Source: Malaya genurostris (Eukaryota; Arthropoda; Insecta; Diptera; Culicidae). Taken from it: a stretch of DNA of 64,000 nucleotides. A model generated the notes under the pieces. It made no database searches and had not been told where the DNA came from. It saw nothing but the letters and a program-made list of their open reading frames with translations. The stretch covers positions 153,000,365 through 153,064,364 of the forward strand of contig NC_080572.1 in the NCBI RefSeq assembly GCF_030247185.1, given 5' to 3'. This document shows, one piece after another, positions 43,840-56,985 of the stretch. A program made the translations under genes and the position numbers. Each line of letters opens with the position of its first letter. The first letter of the stretch is position 1.

Positions 43840-44149
43840 TATATTCAAAATCAGTCCGAATTCGTGTCGGAAATTATCCCAACGAAAAAAATATGTTTTA
43901 ATGAGACTGTTTGAAAAATAATAAGACGAATGCATTACCACACCACTACAAAGATTACCAAGAGGGTTTCTTTATGGAAAAAAGTCCAATATTTTCGGCT
44001 CACGATCCCCCATTTTGAGTTTACTGCTCACTAAAAATTAGTTAGCGCCCAATGGTGGGGTGTAGGAACCAGTTTGGGAACTGGTTAGTTGGGAATCACA
44101 ATTAGTTAAATTTTTCAACTGTTCTTGTAGGAATTTAATTTAAATCGTT

Positions 44150-44390
44150 GAGATAGAGTAAAAATATAAACGGACATCATTGAGAAACTCCAGAGGTAAC
44201 AGCGAATGGTAAGGTTATACAATCTCCTATTTTCAATATCATTTTACGACTAGTTAGATATGATCGAAATCAATTCAAAAATGATCAGTTGAATTCCAGT
44301 CTACTTAACTTGGAGATCTTCATGTGATGATTAATTTTGTCGAACGCAGCAAAGAAATCGGTATATATGCACTTGTAATCGTGCTTGTAA
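44150..44390 (-). pseudogene. Jockey-type RT palm fragment
   Basis: Minus strand near 44370: YTDFFAAFDKINHHMKISKL, then FRSYLTSRKMILKIGDCI and FAVTSGVSQ. The same block in the larger element (53390-53160) reads YTDFSAPFNKISHQ. The catalytic FADD region is not included. Confidence 0.75.
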
Positions 44391-44579
44391 GGAAAACTAA
44401 AAGCATTTAGTTGCGAAGAAGAATCGAATGAATGATAGTCTCAACGACTGATTCAACAGTTTAATCAAAAATATTCATCCTTTGAAATTTTAATAGCATT
44501 AATCTTTTTATTGTTACTTCATTATCTTGTCCTCCCAAGCTCACCTGCATTTCAAATTGAGTAAACTACATTACATTAC

Positions 44580-45287
44580 CTCAGTTGATTCACGAAGTGT
44601 TTCGAAACGTGCAAGAATTTCCTTCACTGAAACTTTTGGCTCTAACGGCTCTTCTATTATTGTTTCCATTCTATCAACTGATCCAACTCCCGGTGTGCTG
44701 TTTCGTCTATTCTTTACTGGTATTTGCAAAGAAGAAGACGTTGAGGATGTTTCTACACTATTTGTATTAACGAGGGGAGTGCTCGTTATTTCTGAAGCTT
44801 CTTGCATGTCTCTGGCTGTTTTGAAAAGAGACTGTTTATTTTTAAAACCGCAATTTTTGAATTCACATTGGATATGAGATTTTGCTAAATAAGTGTTGAT
44901 GACGGGTTCGTCAAACGGTTTTACGTGCAAATCGTCCAGATCACTTCTGCGATGTATATCAACCCGTGTTTCACCTGTAATTTCACAAATTTCAGCCATA
45001 GAGTCCGAGTCAGAGAGTCGTTCAAATTTATCGTCTATGTTAACTTCCGGATCCGGTAAATTTTCAAAACTATCCAGTGATGGAGAAACAATCCATGTCT
45101 TGGAATTTGGTTCATGTTTAAAACTATGACTCAGCAACTTATTAACTTGATAAAAGTTTTTAATGGCAATACTATCGTTTGGCGAAATTTCTTCATAACA
45201 TTTATGCGAACTGCTGTTATTATTGCAGCTCGGATTGTAAGTATGATGTACTTTTCTTATAACTGTTGGTTTCTCCGTCGGACCCAT
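44580..45287 (-). CDS. Putative first coding exon of a host gene, function unknown
   Basis: ATG at 45287 in good context (AACCATGGG) opens MGPTEKPTVIRKVHHTYNPS and stays open for 236 codons. The frame would stop at 44571, but CTGAG|GTAATG at 44580/44579 is a good splice donor and falls on a codon boundary (phase 0), so the exon most likely ends there with KVSVKEILARFETLRESTE. Composition is Ser/Thr/Glu/Asp-rich and probably disordered, with acidic patches (DSDSMAEICEITGE); the last 20 residues look helical. No transposon resemblance and no stop in 700 bp of otherwise decayed DNA. A frame extending to 45311 would need a TTG start. I do not recognise the family; downstream exons must lie left of 44580 or beyond the window. 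Confidence 0.6.
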
Positions 45288-45289
45288 GG

Positions 45290-46559
<1,270 letters not shown>

Positions 46560-46560
<1 letters not shown>

Positions 46561-48620
46561 ACTAATACAAAGACACACATACAATAGTTTTATAATACAT
46601 ATTAAAATAGGTAAAGTTTACAAAAACCTGTTTTAATAAACCTAGTGGTGTAATGATGCCTTTCTTATATCTCTCATACTCTCATACAAATGCGTGGATT
46701 TTCGCAAAATAATTTGAAAAACAAAAACCCTTCTTAATCCACCTAGTGGTGTGATAATGCCTTTCTCTTCTTTCATAACAGTCTCATGAATATATATTTC
46801 ATACTTTTATTATATAATTTCAGATACAAATTTTGACACCAATTGATTAAGATTGATTCAAGTAGTTCACAGAAGCATGCTTCAGTGTTTATGTCACACA
46901 GTCCGCATCATTTTTTCCAAACTAGTGCTTGACATTTGCGTTGATTATTTGTATGAGAACAGTGATGCTAATCTAGAAAAACCCTTCTCAGTCCACTTAG
47001 TGGAGTTTTCATATAACTTATAATTTTTTTTTTGAAAAAATCAACTTTTTGGGACTAGAATAGAAAAAATATCAAAAGTCCCAGAAAGTTGATTTTTTCA
47101 AAAAAATTTTTTTATTGATATGACACTAAATTTCGATGTTTCGTGCAGTTTTAAGAATTTCGGCATCAAAAAAAATTTTCGATTTTGGAAATTTCATGTG
47201 CTTTTCCCCCCTATGGTGCTTTTTCAAGATCGGAAATTTTCAAACCTTAACCGCCGGGCAGAACCCCTTACGCATGTCCGATTTAGCTCAAATTTTGCAT
47301 GAGGACATTTTTTGAGGTGCTTAAACTTTTTAACACTAGTGCTTTACGAAAATAGAGGTGATCCCAAGATATTGGCACCCTTATATATGTAAGAGCGGTA
47401 AAAATCAACTTGTTTTGTCGGTTACGTCACTTATACAATTATATCTCCGGAACCAAAAGTCACAGCCATTTGATCTTCGAACTTGATCAATAGCCCGACA
47501 GTAGCTTTCAAACGAGCCTAAGTTTGTTAAAATCGGTTCAGCCATCTCTGAGAAAATTGATCGCGTTCAAATATCTTTTAAAAGTGCACACACACATACA
47601 CACAGTCATTTTCCGATTTCGTCGAACTGAGTCGAATGGTATATAACACTATGGGTCTTCGATGCTCCGTTCGAAAGTCGGTTTTTCCAGCAATTCTAAT
47701 ACCTTTCTATAGAGAAAGGCAAAAAGGTTTATCCATCAACTAGTATAACCTACAAAGTAAAACAGTTCTCAGATCGGTAAGACCATCTCTGCGAAAACGA
47801 AGTGAGTACCACTATTGCAGGTACTTCCAAAACCGGAATCCGGGAACCAGTACAATCTAGGTCGGTTCGAGAAAAGTGACTAGGATCAATTTTTGAGTCG
47901 ATAGTCACAATATCCGGTCGTTGACCGAAAACCGGGAATCAGAAAAGCCAACATCAATTTGTTTGACCGTCTACTGACAATAACTATCGATCGTCATAGT
48001 TTTGAGGCAAGTTTAGAAATTAGTTTACGTGTTTTACTCATCACTTTTAGAAATGGTATAAATATTTTTTTAATCTTCACCCTATAATTCTGCAACCGGA
48101 TGTCGGATCAGGATAATATTCTGGAATTCAATATCGGACCACGAGACCTTGCATTTGAACCATATCGGTCAATCCATCGCTGAGGAAAGTGAGTGAGATC
48201 AGGATAGCCAGAATCGGTTTATTTTTTATGTCTATTGATAGTTGCTACCGATTGGAATAGTCACGAGATCAGTTTATATTTTTTTTTTATGTATTTTGTT
48301 TCGCCACTTCAAGTGAGGGTATCAAATTTTCAACGCACCTTACCCTATAATTTCGGAACCGGAATTTGTGATTTGTGAACCGGAACCGGAATTTGTGATT
48401 GTGATTTTTTCACTAATCACATATCATCCTGTAATTCCGGAACCGGATGTTGGATTCGGATAAAATTCAGGCACTTTACATAAGATTACAAGACCTTTCA
48501 TTTTATTCTAAGTTTATGAAAATCGCCATCTCTGAGATAAGTGAGTGCAAAAAAATGTTACATACATACACATACAGACATTTTGCATTTTCGAGGAACT
48601 GAGTCGAATGAGAAAGGCAA
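46560..48620 (-). repeat. Nested and tandem repeat-M copies
   Basis: Termini CCTAGTGGTGTAATGATGCC at 46643 and CCACCTAGTGGTGTGATAAT at 46739 start successive copies. Modules 'ccggaaccggatgtcgga', 'gacctttcattt', 'gccatctctgagaaaa' recur at about 47500, 47870, 48110 and 48440. An array S unit is embedded at 47400-47560. Noncoding. Confidence 0.7.
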
Positions 48621-49701
48621 AACACGTAACAAAAAAGTAACACGAGACAGTACAAAATCAAATATTTCATAACAGCGATTAAATATGCGAGTCGTACTGG
48701 AAATTGACTCATTCTTCGCCTAATTCATTCTAGAAAACTAAAGGACGAGAAAAGAGTTACTCCGAAGAGTTCTGCGCCTGATGTTTATGTCCAGTTGTCC
48801 AAGAAGACTAGAGCAGTCGATATTACCTAGAACTAAATCGGAAACAAACATTACTTTAGACACATTGCGTCGATCACAAAGTAATTCAAGTCCGATAGGG
48901 TTACGTCTGTGTTCGTATCTTGGAAGGTTGTATGAATCTCTTCATAGCAGCTGACGTAAAGTAAATCAGATAAATTTATGCTGTACAGCTTCAATGCGTT
49001 GTACCCCATTGTTATAATAAGGGGACCAGACGACTGCCGAGAAATACACTACTGAAGTGCTCACGAAAGGGGCTACATATACTAGCGGTCGAGGTTGCTT
49101 CAACATTTCCGTTAGACATTGTTTTAGGCAACCCAATCTTGTTTCTCAAACTGTATAGCGTTTTTTTATTTGTCAAATTGTCTTGCGTTTTCTACCGATA
49201 AGGTTTTAATAATTGTTCATTTAGGCGTTTATAAGAATTATTTTATGGTATGTTCCATGAAGGAAGATAATCAGTTCGATTTTTTGAAAACTTGCCAAGA
49301 GCAAACTTTTTCGCAGTTTTCAATATTTTAAGATGCTCAGATGACCACTTAGGTTGAGAGGCGTCAAACTCTATAACTTTCGGCACAAATTGATCGTAGA
49401 GCAAAATGTGACATAGTTTTCAAGCAGCAGCACAATTAAATAATACATCGATTCAATTCACGCTTTTGAGAAATAGATTCATGAACCGAAAATCAGATTT
49501 GCGAAAGTTGTATGATATCGCTTCGGTTACTTCATGGAACTCCACCGGTTTACTACAGCGAAGACTGATCAGAAGTGGTGGATGATGAATACATTGTTTA
49601 ACTAATGGAACTGGAGCTTTCAGAACTGACGTTGCAACTGCAACCTCATTGCCACAAAAGCAAAAGATCCAGAATGCAATTATTTTCGTTGGGAACACCA
49701 T
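48620..49701 (-). pseudogene. Jockey-type pol fragment: endonuclease end, linker, C-terminus
   Basis: Minus strand: 49640-49460 with LKAPVPLVKQCIHHPPLL and KPVEFHEVTEAISYNFRKSD (end of the endonuclease, where the SDHHP box is degraded to CIHHP); 49350-49270 PKWSSEHLKILKTAKKFAL and GKFSKNRTDYLPSW (linker); then a large deletion of RT; 49060-48740 SAVVWSPYYNNGVQRIEAVQ, NLPRYEHRRNPIGLELLCD and SLLGQLDINIRRRTLRSN (C-terminal domain). The hydrophobic start at 49701 looks like a signal peptide but belongs to the endonuclease. Confidence 0.75.
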
Positions 49702-49739
49702 TTATTTGTACTAATCCGGCCGTGCAGTAGTTATCCAAC

Positions 49740-50290
49740 AACATCCGATTAAAATGGTGAAAATCAATTACGCCATCTTTAAGAAAAATTAGTACAAATA
49801 TTCATTTTGGTGTACACTTTATCCCATAACCCTGGAATTGGAAGATCCAAACAAAATTCAGGATGTTTGTATGGGACTGCTAGACTTTTGGTTTGTTGAA
49901 ATCGATCTTATTTTAACATTTTTTACACATTTTCAGGACTCTGGAATCAAAATTAATTAGCTCAAGTGGCACTTTCCCCTAGTTATTTGGAGATTTGTGC
50001 CTTGCCGTGGCTTTTCATCATTTCAGTTACATATCAGATGATATGAAGTACCGTAATCGCATTCACACAAATCACACGAATAATACTCATTCCAGATTTC
50101 AGTATATATTCGTTACCGTGCTAATTGTCACAAAAAATGATTTTTTGCGGAACGAAGACTATAAATAGAAAAGTGTTGTAACAGTTTTGTCACGACTTAA
50201 AAAAAACATTTATCAAATGGAATTACGTTATGTCATCTTCTGGTTAAGAAAAATAATATCAAATTCCAATTTTACATATTTGTATATTTT
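49740..50290. other. Intergenic repeats
   Basis: 49740-49925 resembles repeat M; 49925-50010 is a LINE 3' UTR scrap (inverted relative to 41830-41890). The rest is unassigned and could include the 3' UTR of the exon at 50565-50298. Confidence 0.4.
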
Positions 50291-50297
50291 ATGTTAG

Positions 50298-50565
50298 CTA
50301 ACAATGGTCTTCGCCAGTTAAAAGACTCTTAGCATCATCGTACAGATTCTGCTTGGACTGTTTCGGCCATTTACGAATATTTGTAATCAAAGGATCCGAT
50401 GAAAGTAATAGCCAATTCATGGGATCACGATTCGTAAGTGATCTGGACTGCTTGCGTGTATGATACTCCCGACATATGTATAAAAGAAACTTATGAACAG
50501 TACAATATAGCAAGCGTTTATCATCCTCCACTTTAATTGAGAAAAAAGGATATTTATTCGCAGAT
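50298..50565 (-). CDS. Putative terminal exon of a host gene, function unknown
   Basis: A minus-strand polypyrimidine run ending TTTTTTCAAG (acceptor AG at 50567-50566) is followed by an open frame of about 89 codons to TAG at 50298: SANKYPFFSIKVEDDKRLL, YCTVHKFLLYICREYH, PMNWLLLSSDPLITNIRKWP and a short tail SLLTGEDHC. Residue use is protein-like and no TE resemblance is seen. The AG has A at -3, which is weaker than CAG. No AATAAA was found in the next 100 bases. It could equally be an unrecognised TE fragment. If real, it belongs to a gene entering from the right, upstream of the gene starting at 45287. Confidence 0.4.
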
Positions 50566-50589
50566 CTTGAAAAAAAAATTATCACATGC

Positions 50590-51790
50590 CATAATCATTC
50601 TTCCATTTTATTTTACGGAAGCCAAACTGAGTATCTGATAACAAGCCGTTCGTTTCGACCCAAGAGTCAAGCGTCAAAGAATATTTTTTTCGAATAGTTT
50701 TCTGATGCAGGACAACATTGCAATGGGTTTACATATATGTGTTTTGATTGTGAGCTGGTTTCCCCGGATTTTCAATGGCGATAACGTTTACTTGCCTCCA
50801 GTCAGCTAGAACCTAAAGTGATAGGCGCTGGTGTAAGTTTTAAGTCTACACTGGGGATATCGCAAGCGAACACCACGAATAGACAGACTTTGAGTGTGTG
50901 ATTGGCTTTAAAGAAGCTAGTGCGAATGAACCACATTCTCTTCACATGAATCACTCTCACGCGCTCGAGCCTAAGTACACCCCAGTGATCACTTGTGCGT
51001 GCTAGTGAGAGAACATTTCTGTGAGTTGTATTTTTAAATGTATAGAGGATAGCGTTGGCCTTGCTATGAAAATCTTTTTCGCAGCACGGAAAAGCGGAAT
51101 TTCAACGATAAATTGCTGAATATGAGTAACCCACGCTTCTCTTATGCGAACCGTACACCAGAGTGCCCACCGGCATGTACACTTCGGTGAATATCTGTTT
51201 CCACCTCAGAGAATTTCAGAGCTCTGTACCAGCACTTTGGTATGATCCAGTGCTAGATGCGAAAGAAAATAAACACGCACTTTCATGATGCGTGCATACT
51301 TTATATAACAGTGGTGTATATGTGTGAAAGAGTAGAGTTCTCATTGATGATATCATATTAGCAGTCGAAGGAATGTTTCATCTTTAAAAAGAATAGCATT
51401 CCTTAATTCCTGAAAGCACTCCGCCATTGATACAAATCTTGAGAGGATTGGCCATGGAACTGGTAAACTGGTAACTGCTTCATAGAAAATCTAGCTTTTG
51501 GAAAAAATGTCGTTATGAAGACCTTTAAGGGTTTAGAAATATTGAATGCTGCGAAAATCCATTCTACAATTTCCGAAACGATGTACTTTCACTATTTTCA
51601 TCAGTCAGATTCCTCTGACTCTAGATTTACACAACCACTTTATGTTTCAAAAGGTGGAAGGGGGGGAGGGTCTTAGTGACAGTTTTAAGCATTTCTGTGT
51701 GCGCTTAGATCCTGCTTTTATAGAAAGCTTAATTTTGTTTGCGCAATTTATATGCAGCGCATGCTAAGAGATCATGAGCACTGTCCCCAC
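50590..51790. other. No recognisable feature
   Basis: 1.2 kb of average-composition DNA between the exon-like frame and the Jockey tail. A 73-codon plus-strand frame at 51546-51767 has no family resemblance. Confidence 0.4.
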
Positions 51791-51993
51791 AATATATGTA
51801 TTTATTTATTTATTTGGGAGCAGAGAAAATCCCAGTGGAGATGAAATTAGGCAATCTCTCTCTCTCCAGCAGGCATAAAACCTCCTCAATTTAGGAGGCA
51901 TTTAGGCTTAACACTACATTAAAAACTAACAGTTAAAATTAAATTTATAACACTAATTGATGACACTAAACATAGTGAGAAAGAGGAGTAATG

Positions 51994-52019
51994 GAGAGAG
52001 AGAGAGAGAGAGAGAGAGG
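51994..52019 (+). repeat. GA microsatellite in the Jockey 3' UTR
   Basis: (GA)13; the equivalent position in the second copy (near 55720) has only a short GAGA run. Confidence 0.9.
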
Positions 52020-52331
52020 AGTAAAGTGGTTAAGTAAATGGAATACAAGGGTTGGTGGAGGGGGTACTAAACGACCGTAAACGAACGACGGGGTTAGAAT
52101 CAGCATGTAGATCTAAACGACGGGGTTAGAATCGGCATGTCGATCTAATTAGTGATAAAAAATGGATGGTGGAAGACAGAAAAAAAGAGGAAAAGACAAC
52201 CGGGTTAACTTAGGTGAGCGAATCTGGTTAGTTTAAAATGAATATGATAGAGTGGGGGTTGAACGAAAATAAAACATTACCGGTTCCAGACAAATCCTAA
52301 TCTGACAAGTGACTATGAAGCAATCGTTTAA

Positions 52332-54450
52332 TCATATTTCGAGATAAATGAAAGTCGAAGACTTTGGAATAGTTGTTGAATGTTCGGCACGTACTGGAGA
52401 ATGACTCATTATAACCATAATTTGTTCTTGCAATAGGTAATCTAAAAAGGGGTGGAAACGTAGATTGCGTCGATGAATGTCGAGATCAATCGACCGCAGG
52501 AGTTCGGAACAATCGATCAGTGATTGAAGCAAATCAGCAAACAAAAGTTGCCAGGAGACAATCAAGGTCCAAGGTCAAAAAGCTTACAGCGATCTATGTA
52601 AATAGGAAGATTAGTAGGATCTCTCTATGGTAGGTTACGCAGGGCACATATAACAAATTTATGTTGAATAGCTTCGATCCACTCTATGTCGATTTGATAA
52701 TGGGGTGACCAGACAGAAGCTGAATATTCAAGCGTCGAGCAGACTAGAGCACAATATAATACTTTAAGACATTGTACATTGACAAAGCTCTTAGTAAGGC
52801 GAAAGACGGAACCTAAAAGCTGGAAGGCCTTCGAAATCACATAGTCGATATAACTTTTGAAATTCAACTTGGTATCAGGAACGATACCTAAATCTTTAAC
52901 GGTAGACTCTCGATTCAGTACATTATGCGAAATGTTATAGTCGCAGCTAATTAACGAGTGTTTGCTAGTAAACGACGTAACGGAACATTTCGAGGCATTT
53001 AAAACCATTCGATTGTCATTACACCAGAATAATTCAAGCTGTAACTGTAAAAATATAGTGTCATCGGGTGATCTTATTAGATGATATAGTTTAAAATCAT
53101 TTGCGAAAGATAGTTTGTGGCATTTCAATAGAAAGTTGAGATCACTGAGGAAGAGCAAGAATAAAAATGGTCCCAAGTGACTGCTTTGAGGGACTCCAGA
53201 GCCTACGGTAAACGGTGTTGTCGTGCATTCACTAACATTTCTCGACCAATAAGATATGATTGAAGTAAGTTGAGTAAAGATCCACTGAATCCAAGTTTTT
53301 CGAGTTCAGCAACTGCAATTTGGTGGCTTATCTTGTTGAAGGGTGCGGAGAAATCCGTATAGACAGCGCATAGATCGTGAAGGCGCGCTTGTAGGGATCG
53401 AATTATAAAATATGTATAAGAAAATAAGTTCGTTGTAGTTGATCGTTTTGGCATAAAACCGTGTTGTGTTTCCGAGACGTAGTTATTGCAGTTATGCTTG
53501 ATGAAGTCCAGAACTATATTTTCAAGCAACTTAGACTCAGCGCAAAATGCGGCTATCCCACGATAATTAGATACGTCAGCTTTATTTCCTTTCTTGAAAA
53601 CAGGAAAAATCAATTATGTTTTCCAAAAATCCGGAAAAGTTCCTGAGTTGAATGAGAAACTAAACAGCATCGACAGTGAAATCAGAAGGCTGTTCGACCA
53701 CTTTTTCAATACCAAAGAAGCAATACCATTAGGCCCAGCTTTCGAGGATAGTTTCATTTTAGAACACGCTTTATCAACCATAGCTGTCATTATGATTGGA
53801 TGGGGGCCAATCGGGGAACGGTGAGGAACATTAATGATAGCTTCGGAGATCTGATCATTCGTTAAGGTTTCATCAGAGAATACATTACTGAAATGTGATT
53901 TCAATAAGGTACAAATTTCAGGCAACACGTCACCGAGAAACATCTGGTTGGGTAGTCCTGATTCCTTCCTCTTTTCGTTCACGTAGTTCCAGAAGCTGTT
54001 AGGGTTGATTCCTAAATAATTTTGTACACGAAGGAGATGGTAATGAAATAACATTTTATTCAGTTGCTTATAACGATTTTTGAGGAACATATAATAAGAT
54101 CTTAATTGGAGCGAAGGATGCTTCGATAGTATTCTTAGAGCAGAGCGTTTAGCATGCTTATAACGTTTAAGGGTCAGATAGGACCATGAGAGATGGACAG
54201 ATTCACGTCGAATGTTTTTGGGTACAATCGATAGCGTACGAAATTATATGGGACCATAACATAGCAATAGAATTGCAATCGCCATTAGTAAACAAACTTC
54301 TTCAGTCGAGCGACAGCAAAAATTGATTCATTGCTTCGAAATTTCCTCTGCTTCGTAATATGTGCCTACAAAAAACAAACCAGGGTTCGGTAAAAGCATA
54401 GATATTATACGCAGCACCAGAACAGGTCAGATAGTAGTCAACGAAGGAAC
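52332..54450 (-). pseudogene. Jockey-type pol: RT with mutated FADD box
   Basis: Order on the minus strand: 54440-54380 endonuclease scrap YNIYAFTEPWF; 54090-53614 linker to RT start (NSFWNYVNEKRKESGLP, SKAGPNGIASLVLKKW, FNSGTFPDFWKT); frameshift; 53613-53203 FPVFKKGNKADVSNYRGIA, TQHGFMPKRSTTTNL, YTDFSAPFNKIS; frameshift; 53176-52625 GPFLFLLFLSDLNFLLK, LSFANDFKLYH, NRESTVKDLGIVPD, SASVWSPHYQIDIEWIEAIQ; C-terminus to 52332. The catalytic FADD has become FAND (53096-53107), so RT would be inactive even if the frames were joined. Confidence 0.88.
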
Positions 54451-54840
54451 GGTTCATTCCCCCAATATTCTGATAATAGAACGGAGTCTACGACAGAGGG
54501 TACGAGATAAGGGGTTAGACGAGAAAAACGAGCAGCACCTGAAAACAACCGAGGTGATTGATTTTGCGTGCTGGTCCTGTGATAATTTAGCTATCTTCGG
54601 GGCAGAGACGAGAGGAGCTCGATCGGCGTAGGGATATCGGTTGTGGTCGTATAGTTGAATCTGTTAAAAAAGAGGCGATTGTCACTCCATTTCGACCAAA
54701 ACTTAGGTGACGTAATATTTTGCTTAAAAGCTTGCGGAACACCTAATTGCTGATTTGCCGGGAGAACTGGTGCTTCGTGATAGCAACGGATATATATTGA
54801 CAGTGCCTGCGACAGAGGTCATAGAAGTCGGTGCTCAAGA

Positions 54841-55313
54841 GTTAGTTTGAGCATTTGGGAGATGAGTTGTATCGGCAATGGTGGTTGACGGTGCTGATTG
54901 CACTACTGTATCAGTTGGAAGTGGAGGCAAATCGATGTCATTGGTGTAGTTGTTAGTTGTGGTTCGAAATGACGGCGACGGAAGATTGACGTAGCGTAGA
55001 TGAGGTAGATTGAGTAGCGATACTGTCGACAGCGGCATTATCATCAGCGGGGAAGGTTATTAGATGGGTCGAATGATTGCTATTATTCGTATCTGAAACG
55101 AGCGGTATTACAGAATTTGAAGTGGATATGTTTGACATTGAAGCGTCGACTCTCGGAATTTTGTCCGGCTGCGATAGAGATGGCCTGCTAGTGCTGCTGG
55201 TTCGAGGCCGTTTATTAGTATCTTCCAGTATAGATTTAAAAACGTTAGTTAGGTTAAGCTGTAGATCATCCACACGTTCGAGAATTGGAGTGCTGTCATT
55301 TACATAACGTTCG
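54841..55313 (-). pseudogene. ORF1-like region of the Jockey element
   Basis: Minus strand: LTERYVNDSTPILERVDDLQ, then a Ser/Thr/Asn-rich disordered stretch (RPRTSSTSRPSLSQPDKIPR) to 54953, continuing in another frame to 54835. No zinc knuckle is visible. Position 5' of pol suggests ORF1. Upstream leucine-rich codons are a translated microsatellite and are not part of the protein. Confidence 0.45.
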
Positions 55314-55316
<3 letters not shown>

Positions 55317-55389
<73 letters not shown>

Positions 55390-55475
55390 TTAATAATAAT
55401 AATAACAATATTAATAATAACAACAATAATAGTAATAATAATAATAATTATAATAATAATAATGATAATAAAAAA
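55317..55475 (+). repeat. TAA microsatellite
   Basis: (TAA)n with interruptions after 55385. It abuts the 3' end of the second Jockey UTR copy (55493), so it may be the expanded tail of that copy, inserted in ORF1 of the first element. Confidence 0.9.
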
Positions 55476-55492
55476 TAATATTCATTAATTAA

Positions 55493-55885
55493 TTTTTTTA
55501 TTTGGTAGCAGGCCCGGTGGAGATGAAATTAGGCAATCTCTCTCTCTCCAGCAGGCATAAAATCTCCTCATCAGTTGTATCAACAGATTACAGTGATCCA
55601 ACAGATACATTTAGGCTTAACACTACATTTAAGACTAACAGTTAAAACTAAATTTATAACACTGAACTAGTTAATGACCAAGCATAGCAGGTCAGTTATA
55701 GTGCTCTTGCTTAAAAGATGAGAGAGAAGAGAAAAGTGAATAGGTAAATGGAATACAGGAGGGTGTGCTAAACGAAAGTAGACGACGGAGTTAGAATCAG
55801 CATGTAGTCTTAATTAGTTATCAAAGATATGGTGGAAGGCAGAAAAAAACAACGGGCTTAGAAGCGGTATGTAGATCTAATTAGT
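55493..55885 (-). mobile_element. Second Jockey 3' UTR copy, part 1 (part 2 at 57490-57605)
   Basis: Matches 51815-52200 closely ('gtggagatgaaattaggcaa', 'ccagcaggcataaaa', 'ttaggcttaacactacat'). The next portion of the same UTR ('ggatggtggaagacac', 'gcgagcgaatct') resumes at 57505 after about 1.6 kb of inserted repeat M and mariner DNA. Confidence 0.8.
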
Positions 55886-55899
55886 GGTAAAAACGAGCT

Positions 55900-56985
55900 T
55901 AATCCACTTAGCAGTGAGAGGTGCCTATTTTATCAATCCGCATGTGTTTTTTGCATAAATATTCTTCAGTGTTTCAGTTCTCATGACATTATTTTAATGA
56001 TCGTCGTTTTAAGCGGCTATTTGAGATTTTAATCACTCATTACCCTGTAATGTCGAAGCTGAAAATTAGATCGAATTTGAATGTAAACGTGTGACAATCG
56101 ATTGAACATTCCGTGAGATGTCGAAGTAAGTTTCACTTTAGAATTTACGGTTATTTACGGTACTTCCAGAGCCAGTATTAAGGAACCAGCATAACCCAAA
56201 CCGAATCGTATGGCCGTATGACGTATGACGAATAAATTGGAGTAGGTTTAGGTCCAACTTTAAAGCTTTTCGGGATTGTCATCTTCTATATCGGTTTGAA
56301 TTTTAAAAAATCATCATCCTGTAATTCCAGAATTGGAAGTCAGAATTAAATAAAATTGATTAATTTTGTCTTCGTCGATTCAATTTTTTTTAGAAAACGA
56401 TTGAGCTTTGAGAAACGATTCGATACTGGAACCGGTGTAGCCGAAGTCAAAATATTTGTAAATCAGTGTAGATATCTTTGAGAATCACCCTGTATACCCT
56501 AAACCGAAAGTTGGATCTGACTGAAAAGCAATACGTTATATAGGATCTCACAACTTTTCATTTGAACCTTAGATGATTCTTAGATTTCATTTGAATCTTA
56601 GATCGGTACTGCCATCTACGAGAAAAATGAGTTTTTAATTTCGTTTCACATATCATCCGGAACCGGAACCAGAAGTCGGATTTAAACATAATTCAGGAAC
56701 CTTGTTTGGGAGCATATGACTTTTCAAATGAAACTGAGTTTATAGAAAACGGTTGAGTCATCTCCGAGAAAATTGAGTGAAATTTTTGTCACACACCCAT
56801 TCGTTGATCTCGACGAACTGATTCGATGGTACTTAGAAACAATTGTATGTAACAGTATAAAAATCGTATATCACGTTGATCCTAAGCATTGCTTTGTCAT
56901 ACAGCGCGCAAAACTTCTACTGCTGGAATAGAGGGAAAAGTCGCTTACCCAAAAATGACGATATCTCCGTTAAAAATGTTGGAAC
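55900..56985 (-). repeat. Repeat M copy A
   Basis: Begins 'aatccacttagcagtgag' and runs colinear with copy B at 57605-59030 ('attctcatgacattatttta'-like words, 'gacaatcgattgaacattcc', 'gagatgtcgaagtaagtt', 'gataatatctccgttaaaaa'-like). Copy B is not interrupted where the mariner-like DNA starts at 56985. Confidence 0.75.

Larger units (their letters stand above)
51796..55313 (-). mobile_element. Jockey-group non-LTR retrotransposon, minus strand, degraded
   Basis: The 3' tail (AAAT)n lies at 51796-51815, then a 3' UTR with (GA)n, pol 52332-54450 and an ORF1-like region 54841-55313. The endonuclease is almost wholly deleted. No RNase H is seen. A second, 5'-truncated copy of its 3' UTR is at 55493-55885 and continues at 57490-57605. 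Confidence 0.8.

Noticed and set aside
49453..49701. Secreted protein with signal peptide (or receptor first exon)
   Set aside because: The downstream residues (HHPPLL, KPVEFHEV, YNFRKSD) fit a Jockey-type endonuclease end followed by its linker.
54362..54631. 89-codon plus-strand frame
   Set aside because: It is antisense to the endonuclease scrap of the minus-strand Jockey element.
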